Shown one piece after another: positions 1-8,811 of a stretch of 64,000 nt of DNA. This DNA comes from an uncultured Aquimarina sp. (GTDB taxonomy: Bacteria; Bacteroidota; Bacteroidia; Flavobacteriales; Flavobacteriaceae): assembly GCA_947500845.1 (NCBI GenBank), contig CANMTP010000008.1:140079-204078 (forward strand). The letters are read 5' to 3'. The first letter of the stretch is position 1. Each line of letters starts with the position of its first letter. A program made the translations under genes and the position numbers. Under the pieces are notes generated by a model. The model had not been told where the DNA came from. It made no database searches and saw nothing but the letters and a program-made list of their open reading frames with translations.

Positions 1-3000
1 TATTAATCAATACAAAATACAAATCTGGTTGTAAGCCTTGCAACGACAAAACTTGTTTATCAGTTTTGTTGCTTACAGGAATATTGCGATACACAATCCC
101 TGAAGTGTTCGTAATAGCAATAGTATTAACTTTTAGAAATGAGGTTTCTTTCTTGTTTTCAACTATAAACTTATTCAAACGTAATGTTACCTGATCTGTA
201 GCAGGATTAGGATATAGAACACTATTTTCGACCAAGAACGGCCCACCACCGCATTGATTTGAGCTTTTGGCAACTACGGTTAATATTGTCTGTGAGGTAG
301 CACAACTATTGGTAACATATAGCCTCACATTGTAGGTGCCGGCTCTAGTTGCTGAAAAAATGATAGGTATGGGAAAGATAGCATTTCCTGAAAACGTTAT
401 TTCATTTTGTAACTCAATAAGCAAATTCGCAGAATCTGATACTAACCGATATTGTTGAGCGCCTGCAGTTTCAGGAAGGAGAAATTCTTCATCTGGTATA
501 ATAGCACCAACACAAATATCAGGTACTGGATTTGTTTGAATCCTAGGTGCGCCATTTAGCACTTCACGACTAAATCTTATCGTATTACAATCTGATACAA
601 TATCAACATTAAGGGTAAAAGAGTTTCCTGATCCAACATTCACCGAAACTGCAGAGGTTCCATTACCTGAAAAGGTCACAGATGAATTGGGAGATGACCA
701 AATATAGTTATTGGCTCCTGCAGGTACGCTATAAGTGCTAGCACCACATATCTGCGATGGCCCGTCTATGGTTATATTTTGGCAATCAAAGCTGTCACGA
801 ATAGCGTCTCTATCCAATTCTTCTGCCAACCAGTTGCCATTAAGAGCGTTAAAAGTGATATGGGGTTCACTTATATTTTCTGTATTAAAAGAAGATGTGA
901 AATTAACAAATGGGATCGCTCTGCTACCTCCCGGGGGGTTACTGACCGTGTAGGTCCGATTGTAATCTGATGCATTTAAAGTGACGTTACCACCACCCAC
1001 GTCTAAAGCGCTTGCCACAGGTATGAAACTAAAATCAGCATTAAACGTTACATCAAAACCTACTTGACCAAAAGCATTATCAACTTCAGTTAAATTAAAA
1101 TCATCTTCAAAAATAGGATTTACTCCTCCTGGATACGTTTCAATAGGTAAAATTCCTGGTTGGGAGTTGAAAGAGCGTTCTGTAATGGTTTTATTGATAT
1201 CGATCAGCCATAGCAATTTCTTAGTATACCTTACTCTACCATAATAAACTTCCCTAGAACCACTAGTAGGATAGGCGTTAGCCCGCACATCAATACTTAG
1301 GCGACTATTCCCTGGTAATATACCTAATAAAAATCCAGCATCTGCAACTAGAACGGTCAAAAATGTACTAACAAAAGTATTGAACAACGGATTTATAGTA
1401 AGTAGGATGTCTGTAAGCCAACCCGTTTTGGCACCACCGTTAAGTGTAAATATTCGATCTCCCGGCTGTATCTTTTGTGGATTACCACAATGACTACCAT
1501 TACTAATAGCAACATTTCGAGTTAGTTGTGGATACCCCTGATTACCTAAGCCTCGTAGCTCATTTTGAAACGTATCAAAAGCCGTATTATCAACTGCAAA
1601 ACTGCTGTTTACATAATTATCAACCAGTTGTTTGACTCCCGGAGCTTCCAAAAGGTTGCGTAAATCCTCTACACTAGCACCTCCATCGGTGATATCCAAT
1701 TCAAAACCAGAAAGTGGAGTACTAATAAAGCGATCTATAAAATGTCGTGCCATATATTGTACTCCCAAAGGGATATGAGCTCCTTGATGAGGAGCATCGT
1801 GGCTTACAAACAAATTAGTATCATGGGCCTCACCGCGATTCTCCATATCACGTAATGCATATCGAGTGATGAGCCCTCCCATACTCTGGCCCAAGATTAC
1901 ATTGGGGGTATTTGTTACTTTGTTGGCATTTACCCATTTAATCACATCTTGCAATACAAACGCATTACGCTGTAAATAATCGGTACCGTTACCCCAGTTA
2001 ACGTAGACGACATCATAGTCGATATTGGTATCATTAGTGATTAGGTTTCGAAGCTCGAAACTATTGGAATCATCCACGGATGCAAAGAATGAATTTATAT
2101 CCGTATCCCCAATACTTCCGCTTGCAGCTTGTAACCCTGTATCGAGCCCTTCGGCTACGATCAATGGATTGCGCAACCGGCAGTCACTACTACCATATAC
2201 AATTTGCAAGATGGCACCTCCGTTTCGTCCCAAATACGGACGAGAAGCAACAATTTTTTCGCGGTCTTCTGTACAATCAGATTCAACTCTATTCGAAATT
2301 CCACCACGTATTTTGTTAAATTTAATCTTCATACGGCTGGTTAATAATGTACCATTGGTTAATGTAATATAGAAGTCCCAAGTTTTGTACCCGATACTAC
2401 TTGTGTTTGCATAATTTAACTCTCTCCCCCCAGATATATCTTGTCGCCCCAGACCATTGTTAAAATCTATTTCGATTTGATCGATTTGTGTCGACTGATT
2501 AGTAAACCAAAGTGATGTGGGCAAGCTTATTTTTACACTATGGGTTTGGACCTCAAGTACACGCGTAGAAAAAGCAATCACTTCTTTGGTTTCATAAGGA
2601 TTTTGCCAGGTACCATTACTATAAACATCATTATATTGTGTACTTCCGTTAATCACCCGAATATCTCCTTGATCCAAAGCGTTTTCTCGAATTTTGCTAT
2701 ACTTAAAATATAATCCGCTTAATACCAAATGGGTAACCGTTAAGGAATTCTTTTCGGTTTCCTGTTCTTGTAAGGTTTTCCATTCTTGGTATTTCTGCTT
2801 TGGATTATGGATCCCGGCAACCCCTGTCTGGATTGCAGAAGAAACGACAGTATTATAGATACTTCGATATAGGGATGGCTGTATATAGTTATTCTTTTGA
2901 GAGACCCCATTGTATTTATCCAGCGCGACAAAATCAAGTCCATAATCTAATAGTATCCCATGGGGTACGCGGTTTTTTTCTAGTGGAGCAAATGCATAGT

Positions 3001-3097
3001 TGATCGCATCGGCTACGCTGGTGTCGGTTGTTTGTGCTTGTACACAAGACGTAGTAATCCAGGCCACTACTATGGTGGCAAAAAAATACTTAAACAT
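1..3097 (-). CDS. Secreted alpha/beta-hydrolase (lipase-like) with T9SS sorting domain, 3' end cut by window
   Basis: The reverse strand reads open from an ATG at 3097 to the window edge (1032 codons). Residues 1-22 look like a signal peptide ending in VQAQ. Around residues 403-408 lies GQSMGG, the nucleophile elbow (GxSxG) of lipases and esterases, with Ser405 the likely nucleophile; a following SHDAPHQGA stretch is typical of PGAP1/lipase-like hydrolases. The C-terminal third is rich in Ser, Thr and Val like Ig/PKD-type modules. The last 75 residues begin LYPNPATDQVTL, the type IX secretion system type A sorting motif, so the protein should be exported and anchored or released at the surface. 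Only a few C-terminal residues and the stop are missing. Substrate unknown. Confidence 0.85.
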   Translation of the reverse strand, partial: MFKYFFATIVVAWITTSCVQAQTTDTSVADAINYAFAPLEKNRVPHGILLDYGLDFVALDKYNGVSQKNNYIQPSLYRSIYNTVVSSAIQTGVAGIHNPKQKYQEWKTLQEQETEKNSLTVTHLVLSGLYFKYSKIRENALDQGDIRVINGSTQYNDVYSNGTWQNPYETKEVIAFSTRVLEVQTHSVKISLPTSLWFTNQSTQIDQIEIDFNNGLGRQDISGGRELNYANTSSIGYKTWDFYITLTNGTLLTSRMKIKFNKIRGGISNRVESDCTEDREKIVASRPYLGRNGGAILQIVYGSSDCRLRNPLIVAEGLDTGLQAASGSIGDTDINSFFASVDDSNSFELRNLITNDTNIDYDVVYVNWGNGTDYLQRNAFVLQDVIKWVNANKVTNTPNVILGQSMGGLITRYALRDMENRGEAHDTNLFVSHDAPHQGAHIPLGVQYMARHFIDRFISTPLSGFELDITDGGASVEDLRNLLEAPGVKQLVDNYVNSSFAVDNTAFDTFQNELRGLGNQGYPQLTRNVAISNGSHCGNPQKIQPGDRIFTLNGGAKTGWLTDILLTINPLFNTFVSTFLTVLVADAGFLLGILPGNSRLSIDVRANAYPTSGSREVYYGRVRYTKKLLWLIDINKTITERSFNSQPGILPIETYPGGVNPIFEDDFNLTEVDNAFGQVGFDVTFNADFSFIPVASALDVGGGNVTLNASDYNRTYTVSNPPGGSRAIPFVNFTSSFNTENISEPHITFNALNGNWLAEELDRDAIRDSFDCQNITIDGPSQICGASTYSVPAGANNYIWSSPNSSVTFSGNGTSAVSVNVGSGNSFTLNVDIVSDCNTIRFSREVLNGAPRIQTNPVPDICVGAIIPDEEFLLPETAGAQQYRLVSDSANLLIELQNEITFSGNAIFPIPIIFSATRAGTYNVRLYVTNSCATSQTILTVVAKSSNQCGGGPFLVENSVLYPNPATDQVTLRLNKFIVENKKETSFLKVNTIAITNTSGIVYRNIPVSNKTDKQVLSLQGLQPDLYFVLIN

Positions 3098-3211
3098 GGT
3101 ATTAAAGGTTTTAAGGTTGAGTAGAAAGGTTTACGCATATATCGGTAGATATATCGTAATGGTTCTAAAAGTATTTCCTCGAGGTGTGTATCTATACTAT
3201 TTTTTTTACAA

Positions 3212-3757
3212 TTAATTGGTATACCGCATATCAAATCTGCCGTTGGTAATATTGATCTCATTACCGTCATTATCCAAAGCAGTAAATTCAAAAGTACCGG
3301 CAATAATCCCATTTTCCTGATCAAACTTGGTGATGGTTAAAGTGCCGGGGTCATTGGACGATGTAACTGTTCTTATAGTAAGCCCCCCCCCGATAGAATA
3401 TCGACCACTAAATTTTCCAGACTCTTCTTCAATAAGAATATATGTTTTTTCAGTCAGCATATCAACGTCAATTCCTGCCAATGCAACAGATTCAAAATTA
3501 GGTCCTGCATTTCCATTACTCGCAGAAATACCTAGAGTAAAGGCTCCATTCACAAACTGATAAAACGCTCGGGGTCTGCCCCCACCTGAACGAATAGGAA
3601 TAAAAGCCTCTCCATTAATTAAACACCCAAAAGTTTGCTCCCCGGTTTGGGTAACGGGTGGTAATTGGTCTATAGGAGCTCTATCGTCATCATCGCTACA
3701 GGCTACACTATGTAAAACAAGTAAGAATAAGGTTAAATATTGGAATATAGTTTTCAT
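3212..3757 (-). CDS. DUF6252-type lipoprotein, tandem copy 1
   Basis: A 181-residue lipoprotein. The N-terminus is a signal peptide with a lipobox ending at Cys20 followed by SDDDD, typical for Flavobacteriaceae lipoproteins. The body resembles DUF6252 proteins, whose C-terminus carries GTFEF and GRFDMRY. Residues 1-48 and about 137-181 are nearly identical to the next two genes, while the middle differs, so this is a recent tandem duplicate with a diversified centre. A run of nine G on the coding strand encodes GGG near residue 125. Function unknown; probably an outer-membrane-anchored surface or periplasmic protein. Confidence 0.85.
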   Translation of the reverse strand: MKTIFQYLTLFLLVLHSVACSDDDDRAPIDQLPPVTQTGEQTFGCLINGEAFIPIRSGGGRPRAFYQFVNGAFTLGISASNGNAGPNFESVALAGIDVDMLTEKTYILIEEESGKFSGRYSIGGGLTIRTVTSSNDPGTLTITKFDQENGIIAGTFEFTALDNDGNEINITNGRFDMRYTN

Positions 3758-3932
3758 TAAGATTTGGTTTTAAGCAATTGAAAGTTACTAAACAAAAAAT
3801 AACACAATGTTAAAAAATCATTATTTAACAATTGGAACAGTGTATTCATCTTGACTTTTGCATTTTACATGTATAGTTTTAAATTTTATCTTCCGTACAT
3901 GTATGTGTTCCCCTTTGGGGGTTAGGGGGAGA

Positions 3933-4472
3933 TTAATTCGTATACCGCATATCAAATCTGCCGTTGGTAATATTGATCTCATTACCGTCATTATCCAGAA
4001 CCGTAAATTCAAAAGTACCGGCAATAATTCCATTTTCCTGATCAAACTTGGTAATGGTCAAAGTTCCCGGATTGTCTGAAGAGGATACAGCTCTTAAAGT
4101 AAGCCCTCCACCCAACTTATATCTTCCATTAAACTTTCCTGGTTCTTCGTCAACTAATGAATATGTTATTTCTTCAAGTGATTCAACATCTATACCCGCT
4201 ATTGAAATTGATTCCAGAGGAGAAGTATTTTTACCCGCGGAAATACCAAGGGTAAAGGCTCCATTAACAAATTGATAAAACGCTCTTGGCCTTTCTGGAC
4301 CTGATCGGTCTGCTATAAACGTTTCTTTGTTAATTAAACAACCAAAAGTCTGCTCCCCGGTTTGGGTAACGGGTGGTAATTGGTCTATAGGAGCTCTATC
4401 GTCATCATCGCTACAGGCTACACTATGTAAAACAAGTAAGAATAAGGTTAAATATTGGAATATAGTTTTCAT
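3933..4472 (-). CDS. DUF6252-type lipoprotein, tandem copy 2
   Basis: A 179-residue lipoprotein with the same first 48 residues as its neighbours (lipobox Cys20, then SDDDD) and the same C-terminal 45 residues, which include GTFEFTVLDNDGNEIN and GRFDMRYTN. The middle (about residues 49-135) is its own. The run of G seen in copies 1 and 3 is interrupted here. The upstream spacer is also nearly identical to those of copies 1 and 3, so the duplicated unit of roughly 715 bp includes the intergenic DNA. Function unknown. Confidence 0.85.
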   Translation of the reverse strand: MKTIFQYLTLFLLVLHSVACSDDDDRAPIDQLPPVTQTGEQTFGCLINKETFIADRSGPERPRAFYQFVNGAFTLGISAGKNTSPLESISIAGIDVESLEEITYSLVDEEPGKFNGRYKLGGGLTLRAVSSSDNPGTLTITKFDQENGIIAGTFEFTVLDNDGNEINITNGRFDMRYTN

Positions 4473-4634
4473 TAAGATTTGGTTTTAAGTAATCTAAAGT
4501 TACTAAACAAAAAATAACGCCATGTTAAAAAATCATTACTTAACTATTGCAACAGCGTATTGATCTTGACTTTTGCATTTTACATGTATTGTTTTAAATT
4601 TTATCTTCCGTACATGTAAGTGTTTAGGGGGAGA

Positions 4635-5183
4635 TTAATTCGTATACCGCATATCAAATCTACCATCAGTAACACGGATTTCATTACCATCATTATCTAA
4701 AACGGTAAATTCAAAAGTACCGGCAATAATTCCATTTTCCTGATCAAACTTGGTAATGGTCAAAGTACCCGGATTGTCTGAAGAAGTCACAGCTCTTAAA
4801 AAACGCCCGCCCCCCCCAATCGAAAATCGGCCATTAAATTTGCCAGATTCTTCCTCTAAAAGAGTATAGGTGATTTCTTCTAAGGCTTCAACGTCTATAC
4901 CAGCTAAGTCTATAGATCTTAAATCTGGCCCTGCAATAGCATCGCTTGCAGCAATTCCCAGAGTAAAAGCCCCATCTACGAATTGATAAAAAGCACTTGG
5001 GCGTAATGTTCCAGAACGCACAGGAATAAACGCCTCCCCATTAATCAAACACCCAAAAGTTTGCTCCCCGGTTTGGGTAACGGGTGGTAATTGGTCTATA
5101 GGAGCTCTATCGTCATCATCGCTACAGGCTACACTATGTAAAACAAGTAAGAATAAGGTTAAATATTGGAATATAGTTTTCAT
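4635..5183 (-). CDS. DUF6252-type lipoprotein, tandem copy 3
   Basis: A 182-residue lipoprotein, same shared N-terminus and C-terminus as copies 1 and 2, with a distinct middle. The C-terminus has EIRVTDGRF where the others have EINITNGRF, so the shared ends are not perfectly fixed. A stretch of eight G on the coding strand encodes part of a GGGG run near residue 124. Signal peptide with lipobox at Cys20. Function unknown; family assignment rests on the GTFEF and GRFD signatures. Confidence 0.85.
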   Translation of the reverse strand: MKTIFQYLTLFLLVLHSVACSDDDDRAPIDQLPPVTQTGEQTFGCLINGEAFIPVRSGTLRPSAFYQFVDGAFTLGIAASDAIAGPDLRSIDLAGIDVEALEEITYTLLEEESGKFNGRFSIGGGGRFLRAVTSSDNPGTLTITKFDQENGIIAGTFEFTVLDNDGNEIRVTDGRFDMRYTN

Positions 5184-5358
5184 TAAGATTTGGTTTTAAG
5201 TAATCGAAAATTACTAAGCAAAAAATAACACAATGCTAAAAAATCATTATTTAACAATTGGAACAGTGTATTCATCTTGACTTTTGCATTTTACATGTAT
5301 TGTTTTAAATTTTATCTTCCGTACCTGTAAGTGTTCCCCCTTTGGGGGTTAGGGGAGA

Positions 5359-5913
5359 TTAATTCGTATACCGCATATCAAATCTGCCATCAGTAATATT
5401 GATTTCGTTACCATCATTATCCAGCACCGTAAATTCAAAGGTACCGGCAATAATTCTATTTACTTGATCAAACTTGGTGATAGTGAGTTGACCCGGAATA
5501 CTATTAGTTGAACTACCGCTAAATATATTGCCGCCACCTATAGTGTAGACGGCGTGGATAGCACTAGGTTCATCATTACCAATAGTGAAATTACCTCTTT
5601 TAAATGCTTGTACATCTTTGCCTGATATATTTATAGTTTCTCTTCCGGGTCTATTATTACCATTGCTTGCAGAGATCGAGAAAGTGGTAGCATTAGTAGT
5701 AGCATTAATTAATACATAAGGTCTTCCTTTTCCATTATCCACAGGAACAAATATGCCGTTGTTAATATAACATCCTAAGGTTTGTTTACCCGTCTGAGTT
5801 GCCAAAGGTAATGTATCATCATCTGCACAACAGGATGTTGTAACTGTGAGTACAAATAGAGTTATCGAAACACACCAAATAATATGACTGGAATTAAATA
5901 GACTATTTTTCAT
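5359..5913 (-). CDS. DUF6252-type lipoprotein, tandem copy 4 (divergent N-terminus)
   Basis: A 184-residue protein first in transcription order of the four. Its N-terminus differs from the others (signal peptide ending TSCCADDDT, lipobox Cys28 or Cys29) and its middle is distinct, yet the last 40 or so residues match copies 1-3 almost exactly. The bases just past the stop are also shared. This suggests gene conversion or unequal crossing-over homogenising the 3' ends. Function unknown. Confidence 0.83.
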   Translation of the reverse strand: MKNSLFNSSHIIWCVSITLFVLTVTTSCCADDDTLPLATQTGKQTLGCYINNGIFVPVDNGKGRPYVLINATTNATTFSISASNGNNRPGRETINISGKDVQAFKRGNFTIGNDEPSAIHAVYTIGGGNIFSGSSTNSIPGQLTITKFDQVNRIIAGTFEFTVLDNDGNEINITDGRFDMRYTN

Positions 5914-6286
5914 TTGATTATGGTTTTAATTACATTTTAATGATACTTATTTTATTAAAGCGTTGCTTTCGCATACGTTAAAAAAAGGCAATCTTTATTT
6001 TAACCTGATTTTAAAGGGGTTAGGAAATACTAAAAAGTATATTAAACCTATTATCAATCATAAAATATCGCTACCACTTAGAACCGTTAATACATGAGCA
6101 TTAATTAAATTTTTGGTATTCCTTCCAAAGTATATATACACTTTGTTCATCTTAAAAATTAGAGAATATGATCATTCTTATTATAAAATGATTTAGATAT
6201 CTCACAAAACTTAACATAACGATCATCTCCTTTCCCCAGAATATGCTTATTTTAAGGTAAATTTGATATAAGAAAGTCTCGTCAGT
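5914..6286. other. Intergenic region upstream of the lipoprotein array
   Basis: No convincing gene. The DNA is very AT-rich and should hold the promoter for the leftward lipoprotein genes, but I see no clean TTG/TAnnTTTG pair. Confidence 0.5.
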
Positions 6287-6331
6287 TTGAGTGTCCGCCT
6301 TGGGCGGATGTATCGAAAACAAGAGACTTTT
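6272..6331 (+). repeat. Nested hairpin, terminator- or REP-like
   Basis: AAGTCTC near 6273 pairs with GAGACTT near 6322-6328 and is followed by a T run. Inside lies a perfect 6-bp stem TCCGCC-TTG-GGCGGA. The GTCAGTTTGAGTG stretch resembles segments of the repeats at 12.4 kb and 38.5 kb, so this may be a dispersed intergenic element. Confidence 0.5.
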
Positions 6332-6379
6332 TTATATCGAACTCACGTTATTTTAATACAAGTTTCTATATGTAAACAC

Positions 6380-6622
6380 ATGATCGCTATGTCCCATAAT
6401 ACTATTCAACTCATTTGTATTGGCATCGTTATTCTTGCATGGACTTACATCGTACCTATGCTATTCAAGAGGTTTGGCATAAACTATGATGGTAATAATT
6501 ATAGTCGCGAACAGAAGAAGCAAAATTTCAAAAGATATCTTTTAAGCTTTACAATCTTTATCTACATAACTATTATCTTAATGCTAACCGAATATGTAAT
6601 GAGATATTACGATCTTTTATAG
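6380..6622 (+). CDS. Small two-helix membrane protein, unknown
   Basis: About 80 residues from the ATG at 6380; an upstream ATG at 6287 is open in frame but would put the 6272-6331 hairpin inside the gene, so I prefer the later start. Two hydrophobic helices are visible: LICIGIVILAWTYIVPML and, after a charged loop with SREQKKQNFKR, LLSFTIFIYITIILMLTEYV. The protein is probably an inner-membrane hairpin. I do not recognise a family. The gene stands alone. Confidence 0.5.
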   Translation: MIAMSHNTIQLICIGIVILAWTYIVPMLFKRFGINYDGNNYSREQKKQNFKRYLLSFTIFIYITIILMLTEYVMRYYDLL

Positions 6623-6940
6623 AAAGTATGCTATGACTCCTATTAAGTTTACAGCTTTACGTACGGTTTTTCATCATTTTAAATTTTTGAAAATTCTACA
6701 GACATAAGATGGTTTCGAAAGTTTGAAATAGTATCATCCTTGCTTTATTTCAGAATCTTATACACCTTAAAAACAACTATTTGTGAAATCTTAAACTTGA
6801 TTCAGGATGACCAATCGATGTTTTTAAAACCTTATCATATTCCTGACCGAAAAACAGCACTTTTTGATTTTATGAAGATTTCTTCGATGCTATTTATAGG
6901 ACATTTGTATGCAGCTTAATGAATTAAAATACTCAAACAC
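6623..6940. other. Intergenic region, no supported gene
   Basis: An ATG at 6818 opens a 33-codon frame ending 6919, but nothing supports it as a gene. The rest is AT-rich and should contain the promoter of the downstream dehydrogenase. Confidence 0.4.
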
Positions 6941-7834
6941 ATGAAAAAAATAGGATGGATAGGTCTCGGGATTATGGGTAGTCGCATGGCGGCCAATCTA
7001 CTAAAAGAAGGATACTCACTTGTTGTACATAATCGTACCAAAGACAAAGCGACAGCATTACTAAACCAGGGTGCAGCATGGGCAACAACACCCCAAGAAG
7101 TAGGACAAGGAACAGATGTGATCATCACCATGCTTTCTACTCCCGAGGTAGTTAGAGAAACCGCTATAGCAGAGAATGGATTTCTATACGGAATGAAAAA
7201 AGGAGCCCTTTGGATCAATTGCAGTACCGTAAATCCTTCTTTTACCGAAGAGATGGAAGTACTTGCAAAAAAACATGAAGTACGGTATATCGACGCACCC
7301 GTAGCAGGTACCAAAGGGCCTGCCGAAAGTGGCGAGCTGTTATTTCTTGTTGGCGGAAACACTCAGGATATCGAAGAAGCTACTCCGCTTTTTGAGATCA
7401 TGGGCAAAAAGACCTTGCCTCTGGGCGAGGTAGGTAAAGGTGCCGCGATGAAAATGCTCATTAATCAGCTTTTAGGACAATCGATGGTGGCTTTTGCAGA
7501 AGCTTTGGTCCTGGGTGAAGCGATGGGACTCAAAAAAGAAACACTTTTTAATGTATTATTGAATACTCCGGTAGTGGCGCCGGTGATGTCTGCCGTACGT
7601 CCAAAACTGGAAAGTGGCAATTACGACCCTAATTTTCCGCTGCAATGGATTCATAAAGACTTACATCTGTCGAGTATCTCTGCGTACGAGAACAATGTAG
7701 CCACACCAAACTTAAATGCTACCAAAGAAATTTTTGCCCAAGCCAAACAACATGGATTTGGTGAGCAGGATTTTACTGCGGTTTATGAATTTTTAAACCC
7801 GAATTATGCATTAAAACTTCGTTATGAAGATTGA
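6941..7834 (+). CDS. NAD(P)-dependent beta-hydroxyacid dehydrogenase family oxidoreductase
   Basis: A 297-residue cytosolic enzyme of the 3-hydroxyisobutyrate dehydrogenase / succinic-semialdehyde reductase family. The Rossmann motif GLGIMG sits at residues 8-13; the substrate-binding signature DAPVAGTKGPAESG is near residue 117; the helix with the catalytic Lys (GKGAAMKMLINQ) is near 166-177. Length is normal for the family. The substrate cannot be told; NADPH-linked aldehyde reduction is common in close relatives. The last dozen codons and the stop lie in the left terminal repeat of a MITE-like element (7796-7966), so the original C-terminus may have been replaced. Confidence 0.9.
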   Translation: MKKIGWIGLGIMGSRMAANLLKEGYSLVVHNRTKDKATALLNQGAAWATTPQEVGQGTDVIITMLSTPEVVRETAIAENGFLYGMKKGALWINCSTVNPSFTEEMEVLAKKHEVRYIDAPVAGTKGPAESGELLFLVGGNTQDIEEATPLFEIMGKKTLPLGEVGKGAAMKMLINQLLGQSMVAFAEALVLGEAMGLKKETLFNVLLNTPVVAPVMSAVRPKLESGNYDPNFPLQWIHKDLHLSSISAYENNVATPNLNATKEIFAQAKQHGFGEQDFTAVYEFLNPNYALKLRYED

Positions 7835-7966
7835 AAACGCAATAAAACCTAGTATTTTACAAGTTTTTGCATAGCATCGCTCTGGTTAAACTTGAAAATG
7901 CAGCGGAGCGCTATGTTTTGAAGCGGTTTCAAGCTGTAATAGATTTTTTAATCCATAATCCGGGTT
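7796..7966. mobile_element. MITE-like palindromic element, copy 1 (overlaps 3' end of CDS)
   Basis: Left end starts AACCCGAATTATGCATTAAA; the right end is its imperfect reverse complement (TTAATCCATAATCCGGGTT). The element is 171 bp, with a conserved core GCATAGCATCGCT shared with copy 3 (11420-11590). It has no coding capacity of its own but encodes the last codons and stop of the upstream oxidoreductase. Confidence 0.65.
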
Positions 7967-7987
7967 AAACCTTAAAAAATAAAAACT

Positions 7988-8593
7988 ATGAAATTACTAC
8001 GAATAGATGCCAGTTCAAGAATTGAGCATTCTGAGAGCCGAAAAATAGCTGATCAATTTCAGCAACAATGGCAAAAATCCAATCCCGATGGATCTGTAAT
8101 CATTCGGGATATTATCAAGCAACCGATTCCTCATATTCAACAAAAAACAATTGAGGGTTTTTATACCCCTTCAGAAAATTTTACTCCAGAACTTCAAGAC
8201 GCTACAAAGCTGTCTGATCAACTTATTGCAGAGCTTACTGGCTGTGATATTGTATTGATCAGTACTCCTATGTATAATTTTGGGGTTCCCTCTGCCTTAA
8301 AAGCATGGGTTGATCACATCATAAGAATCAATAAAACATTTGGCGTAAGTGAAGAAGGCGCTTTCTACGGAATGGTAAAGAATGTTAACGCCTACATTAT
8401 TACGGCTGCAGGTGCTGTTTACGCTTCAGAAGAGATGAAAGCTTTAGACTTTTTACAGCCTTACCTGCAAACCGTTTTAGGACTTATTGGAATCACCGAT
8501 GTTACTTTTCTCCCTCTTGAAGGCACCACAATGGACGCTTCAACTTTTGAAAAGATGAAGGCGCAGGTTCTAGAAAGTATCAACAAAATATAA
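7988..8593 (+). CDS. azoR: FMN-dependent NADH-azoreductase
   Basis: A 201-residue flavodoxin-fold enzyme matching the AzoR (AcpD) family in length and layout. The N-terminal MKLLRIDASSR forms the FMN phosphate-binding loop. STPMYNFGVPSALKAWVDHI at about residues 94-113 is the family signature, including the MYNF FMN contact. It uses NADH to reduce quinones and azo bonds by two electrons and is usually a detoxification or thiol-stress enzyme of the cytosol. It is monocistronic, with a MITE-like element in front and a structured repeat right after the stop. Confidence 0.92.
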   Translation: MKLLRIDASSRIEHSESRKIADQFQQQWQKSNPDGSVIIRDIIKQPIPHIQQKTIEGFYTPSENFTPELQDATKLSDQLIAELTGCDIVLISTPMYNFGVPSALKAWVDHIIRINKTFGVSEEGAFYGMVKNVNAYIITAAGAVYASEEMKALDFLQPYLQTVLGLIGITDVTFLPLEGTTMDASTFEKMKAQVLESINKI

Positions 8594-8601
8594 GATAGAG
8601 C

Positions 8602-8700
8602 GTAAATTACCTCGGGGCAAGCCCAGAGGCATTCGTTAGAAACAAATTTTTAATTTCGAGGCAAGCCTCGGGGTACTATACCCCTTTGGCGCCACCAATA
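8602..8700 (+). repeat. 99-bp structured dispersed repeat, copy A
   Basis: It begins eight bases after the azoR stop. It contains stems CGAGGC-AA-GCCTCG and GGGGTA-CTA-TACCCC and a GGCGCC palindrome. A second copy sits in opposite orientation at 40031-40129, again directly after a gene. A REP-like or terminator-like role is inferred. Confidence 0.75.
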
Positions 8701-8708
8701 AAAAAGTA

Positions 8709-8783
8709 CTTCCTCAATAGTATATCGATAAAGGATAATACAACAAATATTGAGGAAGCAATACTTTACTATATCTATGTTTG
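8709..8783 (+). promoter_or_regulatory. Inverted repeat and possible promoter before the 8812 gene
   Basis: CTTCCTCAATA at 8709-8719 and TATTGAGGAAG at 8748-8758 form a perfect 11-bp inverted repeat. The right arm contains TTG (8750-8752), and TATGTTTG follows at 8776-8783, a Bacteroidota-type promoter with a long 23-bp spacer. The repeat could be an operator. Confidence 0.35.
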
Positions 8784-8811
8784 GTATGTAATTTGATGCT
8801 GTACACATTCT

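Larger units (their letters stand above)
3212..5358 (-). repeat. Tandem duplication of about 715-bp units (lipoprotein gene plus spacer)
   Basis: Start codons at 3757, 4472, 5183 and 5913 are spaced 715, 711 and 730 bp apart. The 5' coding ends, 3' coding ends and spacers (for example the stretch containing TTTTGCATTTTACATGTAT) recur almost unchanged, whereas the central coding thirds differ. Some spacers hold a short CCCC-TTT-GGGG hairpin just past the stop codon. Confidence 0.85.

Noticed and set aside
6818..6919. A 33-codon open frame before the dehydrogenase
   Set aside because: Too short, no family likeness, no promoter or conserved feature.
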